NCBI RefSeq assembly: GCF_030704535.1
Contig: NC_081817.1
Span: 325,001-389,000 of the forward strand
DNA from: Vitis vinifera
Lineage: Eukaryota; Streptophyta; Magnoliopsida; Vitales; Vitaceae
DNA: 64,000 nt
Direction of reading: 5' to 3'
The notes under the pieces were generated by a model. That model was not told where the DNA came from. It saw only the letters and a list, made by a program, of their open reading frames with translations, and did not search any database. Made by a program: the position numbers and the translations under genes. This document shows, one piece after another, positions 34,009 to 43,798 of the stretch (its first letter is position 1; the number at the start of each line of letters is the position of its first letter).

Positions 34009-36862
34009 ATGGCTAGTGAATGTGATTCTGCCATGCTAGGGCGAAATTTAGTTTGGAAGTATTGTTCACCAGTTGAGGGGAACAGAAATGAAACAATTTG
34101 TAATTTCTATGGGTTGTTGATGAAAAGTGGAGGCATCATGCGATTCAAGTCTCATTTAACGCATAACGACCCACATAACAACACCAAAAAGTGTTTGAGA
34201 GTGCCTCCCAAAGTGAAAGAAGAGATACGATTGGTGGTGCATGACAAACATACAACAAAAATAAAGGAAACCGTTGATATTTAAAAGATTCGTGCTCAAT
34301 TACATGGCACAGTGGGGACTCGTGATATACATTTGATAAACGAAGATAATGATGATGAAGATGTGTATATGTATCCGATAGATATGCACCCAGATGAGCG
34401 GGATGCATATCGATTTGTAGTTGTGCCTCGAAAGTGTTAGAATGGAACATCAACAATATGAAAATATTGTAGGAAGCGAACGAAAAATGGGGGAGTCTTC
34501 ACGGTCTACTGGTACAACAATGACAATGCGAAAATCACAAAGTATGCGACATTCGAATCAGTCACCCCCTGTTGCCCCTTCGCTCTACTAAGTTTTCTGT
34601 AGCAAGACAAAAAAATATCAAAGATATATTGAAGGGTGGTTCAATTAAAGAAATGATGGGACACTTAATTAACAAATTCTTCATTTATGAGAGTGTTGCA
34701 CCCCAAAAAGCAAAGTCTCATCACTTCAAGAATATGATTATTGGTGCACAACAAACAGGTAATTACTAATTATTGAATCGTTATATTGTTTCAGACTTTT
34801 AGTAAGTATAGTTTTTTTTGACATGTTTTACATATTTGTTATATATGAATTGCAGGAATGAGAATCGAACCTCCATCTCTATATGAAATAAAGAACAAGT
34901 ACTTGGAAATGGAGTACAAAAAAATGAAAGCTTATGTGAACCAACAAAGTGAAAAATGGAAGACATATGAGTGCACAATAATGTCAGATGGATGGATAGG
35001 CCCCACAGAATTGAGTATTATTAATTTCATGGTTTATTCAAAAGGGACCATAGTGTTCCTTGAGTCAATCGATGCATCGAACCATATTAAAGACCACAAG
35101 TATATATACAAGCTATTGAAGACTATTATAAAAAAAGTCATTCAAGAAAATGTGGTCCAAATTGTCACAAATAATGGGTCGGCGTTCATGAAAGCAAGAA
35201 AACTATTGATGAAGAAGTTTAACTTATATTGGACTCCGTATGCGGCGCATTGCATCGACTTAATCTTTGAAGACATTGGTAAAAGACCCAGTGTTATTGA
35301 TGTGATAAACAATGCTCACAAGATAACTAACTTCATTTACAACCATGGTTAGTTACTTGCACAAATGAGAAAGTATTATGGTAGAGACATTGTTCGACCA
35401 GGAACTACAAGGTTTGCTACCAATTAAATTGCTCTTGATAGTCTTTTTAAAAAAATTGATGATTTGAAAAAAATTGTTTATGAGTGATGAATGAGCACAA
35501 CACAAGCTCAGTCGAACATAAATTGGACTAGATTTGGAGCAATTATTGTTTGACCATACGTATTGGGACAAAGTGGCAAATATAGTTTCATTATATAAGC
35601 CATTATACGTGGTGCTTCAACTTATGGATTCTGAAATTGTTCCCACAATGCCATTTGTGTACGAGCTTATGCATGTGATGAAAGAGAACCTTATTTGTCA
35701 AGGAACTGGAAATTGGATTTTCAAAATAATAAAAGATCGTTGGGAGAAAACACTAAAACATCCACTTCATGCAGCAACCTTAAGTACTATATATCTTTAT
35801 AAGTTTTTACTCTGTATTTAATTTTCTTTAACAAAATACTAACTCTACTTAATTTTATTGTAGCATACTTCTTGAATCCAAGATTTCAATATAGGCATGG
35901 AGTTGGTAGTGATACAGAACTACTTCAAGCGGTCCATGATGTTTTTGTAGAATTAGACCCAACTATTAAATCGCTTGGTCAATCTAGAAATGAGGTAAGT
36001 AAAAAATTGTTATTTTTGTCAATAAAACAATAATTTCATTCATCAATTTATTTGAACGTTTACTACCAAATATGATATTAACAAATTAAATGTTGAATAC
36101 ATAGCTTGTGTTTTTTCGAGATGCCAAAAGAGGATTCGGTGATCGAGCGGCGATTGTAGCAAGGTCAACCATGGTGCCCGGTGAGTCTTTATAGGAAAAA
36201 ATTTATTATCATTATTGTAAATTCACCACATAAGTATTTATATGATTATCAAATTGGTTGCAGCTGAATGGTGGTTCATGTATGGGATTCAAATACCTAC
36301 ATTAAGAAAGTTAGCCATTAAAGTTTTTTCACAAACTACGTCATCTTCTGTCTATGAGAGAAATTGGAGTACGTTTGCTCTCATCCACACAAAGCAACGA
36401 AATCGTTTGGCTTACCCTCAATTGGAGCAATTAGTTTTTTGTTACTATAATATGAGATTAAAGTTACGCAATATGGAGACAGAAAATGATCGAGTTGCTA
36501 AAAAAGATTACCTTGATCTTCTTGACATTTCAGTCGATGTGGGTGAAGAAGAAGATAATCAATTGTTCCAATGGGTTAAGCCTATACACTTGGATGACGA
36601 AGTTGGAAATCCTGATCCACGAATTACCGCTCATGTTCGAGAATTTGGAGTTAATGTTGAACGTGTGTTGTTCGAAGAAGTTTATTCTAAAAGTTTTAGC
36701 AAAGATACTGATGATTCATTTCAGGCGGCATTGAATTCCCACCAAGAGGTGGAATCCACTAGTGCGGGCCATAGTAGTAGACCTAATGCTGCAGATACTT
36801 CTACTTCTGGTTACGATGGTTCAAGAGGTGGAACTGATGATGAATGTGATACTGCGGGATAA
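34009..36862 (+). pseudogene. hAT transposase (BED finger, DUF659, hAT dimerisation), broken
   Basis: Domains in order: BED-type zinc finger (34009-34200; WKYCSPVEGNRNETICNFYG, where the second cysteine of the usual C-x2-C is Tyr); a linker with acidic DDEDVYMYPIDMHPDERDAYR; DUF659 (34858-35349, with CTIMSDGW, ENVVQIVTNN and LYWTPYAAHCIDL); a middle segment (35534-35821 and 35865-35995); and the C-terminal hAT dimerisation region (36260-36480, with AEWWFMYG and SVYERNWSTFALIHTKQRNRL). In-frame stops at 34282 (TAA), 34436 (TAG), 35350 (TAG, at a site that is normally Trp) and 35425 (TAA) disable it. Some gaps are probable introns (34766-34855, 35783-35863, 35996-36262). The acidic/Ser-rich tail (36540-36862) remains open. 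Plant hAT transposases of this type move DNA by cut and paste. Confidence 0.88.
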
Positions 36863-38097
36863 GCTATTTGGGAACGTCAGCATAATCAATATCCAATCAG
36901 CCAATTTACCTATGAAAATGATTTCACACATTGCACACATAATGAAGACTATGGCTCTAGAAGAGCTGGTTCGGGCATAGGAGCTATTGGGAAACCCTAT
37001 GGAGAAAGAGAACGAACAATGGAACCATATAACGAGGAGTTACTTTCAAGGAGTTTTAAATCTATGAGTATAAGGACTCAATTTAGTGACTCCTCGAATG
37101 AGGCTAATGTCTACCCTCCTCATGTGATGAGTTATGATCAACCTTCAAGTTCAACCGATAAAGAGTATGGTATGCCGTGTTGCTCTCCTTCCACACAAAT
37201 GTCATACCAAGTTCCATATTAGATGGAAGAAGGATTTGACATTAACACATAGGTGAACTTTGAGTATCATATCAATGTAGAGCCAGCGGGCAAGACTTAA
37301 AAGATATATGTATGGCATATTAGAATTTTCAACCAATATTATCGAGGCTCATTGAGTTTGTACCAATATTGTCTCAAACAGCAAGACGGAGTTCTTTCAT
37401 CTTTCAATCCCATTAAACCACATCGATCATCATTTTGGTACTAAAGGGACATTGCAATGTAATGTGTACAAATTATTGATATTTAATAAAATGAAGTATT
37501 TTATGTGACTTCATAATGAGAACAATTACAAAATTAATATTTCTTATAGATCGACATGATATAATTACATCTAATATCACAAATTATATCATATGTATAT
37601 CAAATCTTTCAATAAAACAACTTTAAAATGTTTATTATACTTCTAATTATATTATTATGAGGTTTTTCTTACATTTCCATAAGTTTTTAACAGTTTTAAG
37701 CCTATCGAATTTTTTTTCCAAAATATCTGCCGATATATCCGTAAAATCGAAGTACCGATACATCTATGATTACCGATATTTTTATCCATGGTCATTATTA
37801 CCTTCTTCTGTCCCTACTTAAGGTGGAAAGGTGGCTTGATTTTTATCCCTTATCCATTGTTAAGTAAAATGGACAAGTATTTCGTTAGTGCCTTCTTTTG
37901 TAAAGACATTTACATTTTTAAGGTAGTGTTATTGCATGGAGGTTATAGACACACATATGCAAATCGTTTTCTTCCCTTAGCGAAGGCAAACCCACACGAC
38001 GATTTACTCGTTTGTTGATTCTTGACTATATATAGGTTGTTGGCTTACGTTAATGCAACAGAGAAATATATTATTCAAGATATCGTCCATCTTCTTT

Positions 38098-38120
38098 CTT
38101 CTTCTTCTTCTTCTTCTTCT
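38098..38120. repeat. (CTT)n microsatellite
   Basis: Short CTT repeat within the right LTR remnant. It produces a spurious poly-Leu frame. Confidence 0.9.
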
Positions 38121-38285
38121 TTTTGTTTCCAAAAACTTGAGTGCTAACGTGACCATCGAAGCACTCCCACTCAACACTACCTTTTATTTGTTAGAGATGG
38201 GAAATTTAGTGATGGATGGAGTTATTGCACTTACCAATAAGATTTCAGAGTGAAAGCTTTAGAGGAAGATTTTGTTGGTACAACA

Positions 38286-39240
38286 AATCCCATATCTCAT
38301 TTTTGTGTTTGAGGATCACTCGCATAGAAATGAAGCTGTGGTAGATGAACATATTCCACTCATTTACAAGAATTTTGGCTGCCTTCACGGGCAATCAACT
38401 CTTATAAGACATAGATAAAAAGTAAAAGCTTCTCCCCTATATGAAAAAGACCATAAGAAAGGGAAAAAATAGCCGGTGGTGCTAATAAAACCTACTGCAT
38501 GTATGCTATCAGGTAGGTTTGTCCCCCTTTTTCGCAGCAATAAAAAGAAGGTACTATGATAAATCAAAAGATAAACAGTAGAGGATGTAACTGTGGATTC
38601 TACTTTTGCTGGCTCACCCTCTTTTCTCAAGGAGACTAAGATTAGTGAGTGATTATTTTATGACGTTTGAGATTAAGGGCATAAAACTAAGTCGATTAGA
38701 AAATGATTGGAGGCAAAGAAAAGTCACAAAATGGTGCAGTAATGGAGCAAAGTATGAGGCATTAGAAGACAAAACAAGGGAAGAAAACTCAGAGTGGTGT
38801 TATGTCTACAGAACAACTTCTTGATTGCAGACAAAGTAATCAAATCTTCAAAATTCAAAGCCAATCTGGCCGGCAATGTGTCAATCAAACTCATCACTCA
38901 CCACCACTCTACCCAGAGTCTAAGATCATATTTTATATTTCTAAATCGACTATTTTATATTTCTAAAGTCGACCATATTATATTTCTAAATCATCATTAC
39001 CATACTAGAATCATAGCACCTGAGGACTCTTCAAAGTTTCCTTTGGAATTCACATCACCAAAGCTAGTATGCCCACTGAGAATGTATGAAACTTGGGCAG
39101 CTTCTATAGCTTTTACGAAATTCGGATTACCTTTGATGTCGAAGAATATCAATTTCATTGTTTTATTGTCTAGTTTTTCGTTCCAATTATGAATAGAAGA
39201 ATCACTCAAAAAAATTTCATAGTATAAGAATCTGGACCTT
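38286..39240. other. Region with an unrecognised antisense coding-like fragment
   Basis: On the minus strand 38997-39209 reads KLIFFDIKGNPNFVKAIEAA and continues VSYILSGHTSFGDVNSKGNF, with normal amino-acid composition despite an AT-rich setting. No family was recognised and no splice-linked continuation was convincing. It may be a decayed transposon or gene fragment. A 24-bp unit containing TATATTTCTAAA is repeated three times at 38930-38995. Confidence 0.35.
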
Positions 39241-39324
39241 TACTTTTACCGATAAAACTAAAAAACTTAAGAAGAAAACTCTTTTTTATTATTTAAAAAA
39301 ACGTTCTTCAAGGTTTTTATTATT

Positions 39325-39620
39325 ATTATTATTCTTTTTAATAACAATTTTTGGGTAATTAAAAAAATCCCAATAACTGCTTCCTCCCCTTTTAAAACAT
39401 TGGGTCAAGTTGAACGATCCACTTATTCTTCTTTAGTAACAATTTTTAAATGGTTAAAAGAAATCCCAAAAACAGCACCCTCCTCTTTTAAAACTTTGGG
39501 TCAAGTCAAACCAAACGACTTATTCATCTTTTCAATAACAATTTTTGGATAGTTAATAAAAATCCCAAAAACTGCTCCTTTCCCTTATAAAATATTGGGT
39601 TGGGATGAATCAGTCCACTA
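39325..39620. repeat. Diverged tandem repeat, three units of about 95-99 bp
   Basis: Units begin TAACAATTTTT at 39342, 39437 and 39536. Each contains AAATCCCAA-AACTGC/AGC, a CCT-CCC/TCT block and TTTAAAAC-TTGGGTCAAG-type wording. The units differ by many substitutions, so the array is old. No open frame runs through it. Confidence 0.85.
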
Positions 39621-40757
39621 GTGGGGATTGGTTTAACTGCCCATTTACTTTAGTCATCAACTAGTAAACCTACTTTGAAACCCATGTGAGAAAAATGGTG
39701 GGGGACTTTGAAATTTGGGTGCATTAATGTTCTCCACCATGTGAAATGCTGCCAGGTATGCGTAATGTTTGCTTCTTTTCGTATTGTCTTTATTGGGCTG
39801 TGCTTCCATTTATGGACACCAAAAAGAGGGGTGGAAAAAGGCAATGTACACTGTGGTCAGTGAGATGAACTGGCCTTTTGCATTTTGCCCATTACTCAAG
39901 CTTTGCTTTTAGGGTTGTAGAGCTTTTGAACAGTGCCTCCCCAAGGCCCAATAAAATATTCATTTCATGAAATATCCAATTTTCCCATGGGCTTGGAGAT
40001 GCCCAAAATACTTTTAAAAGAAATCATTTAACAAAAATATCCAAGGGGGCGGAGGAAGACCCCCATATTCTTCCGCTCTCAATTTTCCCAATATCAATTC
40101 AACTTCTACCTAATGAAACTAGAAGTTTGGGAGAGTGAAGTAGTCATCAAATAAATGAAATGAAAATAGAAAAAAAAAAAAAAAAACCCGTACATAGAAA
40201 CAGAGTGACTGGATCACGCCAGATGCGAACGTGTGGAAGAAGAAAGGTGCAGCAGGTGGTGATTGTGGTGAATGGTGCGGGTGAGCTACAAACAAAAAAC
40301 GAACAGAGCTGCATGTGACTATGTGACTCCCTACGAGACTCTTGCTCCTCTCTTTCTCCATCTCTTTGTCCCTTTTGGAAAATGTTAGCGTGTGGTTGTT
40401 TGCTTTCAAAAATTAAATTCATTTATATAAAAATTAAATAATTTAAAAACACATCATTATCATTGAGATATACTATAAACTTTTAAAACACGTTCTCTAT
40501 CTTTAAAAATCTTTGTTTTTCAAATAAATTTTATATGGTAAAAGATTACCTTTTGAACATACATGGAAAATGTATCATCATCTATCAAATCAAGTTATTT
40601 AGGTTCCAATTTTGATATGGTAGGCTGATTTGTTTCCTCTTTAATCTTATTTATTTTATTGTTACCATATTTTGTTGGATGGTTAATAGTACAATAACTT
40701 GTCATTTTCCAACAAATTAAATAGAAATTATTTGGCTATTTGTTGCTGGGTTTGTGG

Positions 40758-40855
40758 GCACGTGCACCTCTGACACACGTGGTGTGTGTAAATTCAGACT
40801 TTGGAATGTGTACAATCTCCTTTTTCCTTCTTTCTCTCTGCACACGTGCGCCTCA
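40758..40855. promoter_or_regulatory. Cluster of G-box and BRRE-like sites, far upstream of CPD
   Basis: The sequence contains GGGCACGTGCAC, then ACACACGTGGTGTGTG, and about 60 bp later CTGCACACGTGCGCC. These include three CACGTG G-boxes and three copies of the brassinosteroid response element CGTG(T/C)G on one strand or the other. Located about 3 kb before the CPD start codon. Binding by BZR1/BES1 or PIF-type factors is inference. Confidence 0.4.
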
Positions 40856-43016
40856 GTCCTCGTGTCTCTCGGCTGACCACTCAGCCCCACCCCTCCTTTG
40901 ACTCCCTCACCTTCACCTTTTTCCTTCCTTCTCCACAACATCTTCCCCTAAATCACGCTTATTTGTTTTCCCATTTTAATCATTCCTTTATCATTTCATT
41001 CATCTTTTTAATTATTTTTACCCTAACCCACATTTTTTTCCCCAACCCAGACTCCATACAATGAAGAAAAATGGAACCCCTTTTGGCCTTGAGAAAAAAA
41101 AAAATAGAATTGGGGTATTGAATTATTTGGTCCCCTTCCCTTTTTTTTTTGGTTTCAAAGGAATAAATGGGTATGAGATTTGATGAGATTTTGTGGTCCT
41201 TTTCTGCTTTGTAACAGGTACAACTTCATATTTATGCCACCATCTCTTCCCCATTTGGCCTTTGTGGTCCATTTTCTTTTTCCAAATGGTAAAAATCATT
41301 AGCAAAATTCAAATTAGGAGATGGGTAAGTTGGATTTAAGATTTTCAGCACATTTTCCTTGAAATGGTAACGCGTTTTTGTAAATTTTTTTGACAATTTA
41401 AAGAATTATATAAGTTGAAGGTGATTTTATTAAAATGGGTATTTAATATTTTCCAATTTATAAGAAAATGAATTGTGTCGGTGAGTGTATCATCATCCCT
41501 GTGGCCCTTAAGGCTTGAGGTCCTACACGTATAGGGGAGGCCCTTGTCTGTGAGGGGTCAAGAACCAATTCATTATGGCAATGAAAATGGTTGAGAGGGA
41601 GACCCTCAAACACCCAAATGAATATATGATTGGAATACTTGAAAAATACATGAAATGAAATGGGGGTAGGTCCAATTCCGTTAAAATGCAAAATCATTGA
41701 GACCCAATTGATAGGATGGATCCAAAAGGAAGCACAGCTGAGTGCCCACATGGAAGTGGATATGGCTAGGGCCAGGGGGAGAAGCAGAAGGGAAGGGGCT
41801 ATTTTAGCTTTTTGATTGAGCAATTTGTATATGTGGGAATTACAAAATGGTTGAGATGTGAATCCTGTTCCTCTCCATAGTGGAGGAATGGTGCCAAATA
41901 AATAGCACATTATGTGGGGAAGTTGAAATGGACCTTGAATATGATAGTACATAATGTGGACATCTACCTGTTCCTGGGCTGAAAACTGTCACCTCACACG
42001 TGGAGGGGAGATGCTGTGGGGACTCTCTTCTCTCTCTCTCTCTCTCTCTTATCATATGCCCTCTTCATATACAATCCCATTTGCATCCCCCACCTCCCTT
42101 TCCTATCACAAGCATAAAATTTATCCTCATTTTTAGCATTCTATTTGCTCAAAATTTTCACATTATGCTAGCTTAAAAGTGGTCTAGGTCAACCTGATAT
42201 CAAAATTTTCACATTCGGTAAGATTTAAAAGTGGTCTAAGTCAAATGCCGACATTTTATTTATTTATCATCGTCAATTATTGGATGTGATAATAAAAAGA
42301 ATTATTTGTTATTAGATATTAACATATATGGTATTGCAAGGTTAAAAAGGTAGTATTACGTACGAAAGGGGAAGGCATATTGTCTTGCATTAATTGGTTA
42401 GGGTATCTTGGATTTGCATCATAATCTAATTAACTTAATTATTAAGCTATAAGCATAAGTAGAAAGCTCTATCATGAGGATGATACAATAATTTGGATTC
42501 CTACAATCAGGCATGCATCAATGCAGAAAAAAACATCATAATCAAACTTCCCAAGGATTGGTACAAAGTTGAGTGGTGTCCAAATCCCACAAATCATGCA
42601 CATTCTAATGTGTCTCAGAACAACTAACCTACCTATAATCCTACTAACATAATCCTCCATCATAAACCCTTTTTCCCCAATGGAGGATAATAAGATTCTT
42701 CGATTAAAAAACATCCCAACAATTATTATTAAAAGAAGACAGTTTGATTTAACATTAATAATTGGGTTTAAGAATGTCTTTTAAGTGGCCTAAAGTTGAG
42801 TGAGGATATGAGCAAGTGATGGGATTCTCTCATTAAAAAAAGGGCCCTTCATTCTAATACTAAAAAATTAAAGGGAAAAAAATGGGAAAGGTGGGTGTTG
42901 TGGGGGTTGAACCATCCTGGGCTTCCATTATTCTAAGGGCTGTCAAGTGGGTAGAGGGCTAAATGTCCCTTATGGGGACCATGTGGATGAACATGGGATC
43001 ATCCCCTTCTCCTCTG

Positions 43017-43040
43017 TATATATATATATATATATATATA
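43017..43040. repeat. (TA)n microsatellite
   Basis: About 12 TA units upstream of CPD. Confidence 0.95.
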
Positions 43041-43639
43041 CACTTGTATATATAAATAAAAATAAAGAAATATTCGGACCCTATTATTGCCTTGTACTTC
43101 TCCTTCTGTTTTAGATTTTATTCAATTTTTTTTATTAGAAGCTTCAATTGCCCATAAAACTTAGTTTTCTGTGATAATATAATTATCATTTGCGTTCATA
43201 ATCAACCCCCACACCCCTCACCCCCCCTCCCAAAAAGCAAGGGTTTTTGGGATTTCCACGACTCCCATCTCAAAATAACCCGAATGTCCTTTCACACTTG
43301 GGCTCAGCTCAAGCGGGGCCACCCCTCTGGTACACCATGATAATGTCATGGCCTTATTTTTCACCCTGGTGGGGCCATTATGGGCTTTCCATCCAATGGC
43401 TCTGGTAATGTCATCTGGGTGTGGGATGGAAACACCTGAGCATATTCTCCATATGGTGGAAACTTGAAAATAGGAATAAAATTTGATTTAATCACACCTT
43501 ATCTTTTTTTTTTCCTTTTATTTTTTCCCAGGAAAATCTAGAGAGAGAGAGAGTGAGTGTGTGTCAGAAATTCAGATACTGAAATATCCGGGCATTAATT
43601 TTCTTGACCTGTTCTTTTAGATTCGTAGCAGATACCCCT

Positions 43640-43645
43640 CGTGTG
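43640..43645 (+). promoter_or_regulatory. BRRE (CGTGTG) in the CPD proximal promoter/leader
   Basis: CGTGTG fits the brassinosteroid response element CGTG(T/C)G, through which BZR1 represses CPD in Arabidopsis as end-product feedback. It lies about 155 bp before the CPD ATG. A single six-base match has a fair chance of occurring at random; the support comes from the gene context. Confidence 0.45.
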
Positions 43646-43656
43646 CTCCTCTTCAG

Positions 43657-43734
43657 TCCTCCATTAATGCCCTCTTCTTAAAAACACCCCTCCAATCCTC
43701 CATTAATGCCCTCTTCTTAAAAACACCCCTCCAC
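43657..43734 (+). repeat. 39-bp perfect tandem duplication before CPD
   Basis: Two adjacent identical 39-bp units (43657-43695 and 43696-43734) begin TCCTCCATTAATGCCCTCTT and contain CTTAAAAACACCCCTCC. They lie between the BRRE and the start codon, so probably in the 5' UTR or core promoter. Identity of the copies implies a recent event. Confidence 0.95.
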
Positions 43735-43798
43735 ACCTCCAAACCTCCAAACCTTTTACCCCTTCCTCTATATCTCAATCTTTAATCTTCTCTCCGCG

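Larger units (their letters stand above)
32208..37790 (+). mobile_element. hAT DNA transposon, nearly complete but inactive
   Basis: A 5583-bp element whose ends are short imperfect inverted repeats starting CATGGA and ending TCCATG. It is flanked by an 8-bp target duplication, GTCATTGT (32200-32207) and GTCATTAT (37791-37798), one base diverged. The 8-bp duplication is diagnostic for hAT. Subterminal regions carry clustered CGATATATC-type words (32228-32340 and 37725-37780) and, on the left, repeated CCAACGGT words. A TATA box TATAAATA lies at 32688-32695, ahead of an intron-like AT-rich tandem array and the transposase coding remnants at 34009-36862. It sits inside the right LTR of the gypsy-type element. 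Confidence 0.9.
30430..38285. mobile_element. Decayed Ty3/gypsy-type LTR retrotransposon, split by a hAT insertion
   Basis: Two related LTRs in the same orientation: left about 30430-31035 and right about 32080-32207 plus 37799-38285. The halves align through 'GACAAAGTCATTGT', 'TACCTTCTTYYGTCCCTACTTAA', 'AGCCCACAYGACGA', 'TTGAGTGCTAACKTGA' and 'TTTAGAGGA', and the reconstructed right LTR length (about 610) equals the left (about 605). The internal region is only about 1 kb and carries a gag-like fragment. It has no pol, so the element is deletion-derived or non-autonomous. Extreme LTR ends and target duplication could not be fixed because the LTRs are much diverged. Confidence 0.75.
39621..43656. 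other. Long intergenic region upstream of CPD
   Basis: No gene is supported. Features seen: a cluster of G-box/BRRE-like words at 40758-40855, C/T-rich tracts at 40800-40960 and 42025-42050, and a TA microsatellite at 43017-43040. The minus strand is open at 41458-41952 (164 codons), but the translated sequence resembles no family. A hairpin-forming microRNA gene was considered but no known mature plant microRNA was recognised. Confidence 0.5.

Noticed and set aside
41458-41952. 164-codon open frame on the minus strand
   Set aside because: Long for AT-rich DNA, but the translation has no recognisable domain and there is no promoter or splice context. The sequence is GC-moderate so stops are rarer by chance. 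Kept only as a note within the intergenic entry.
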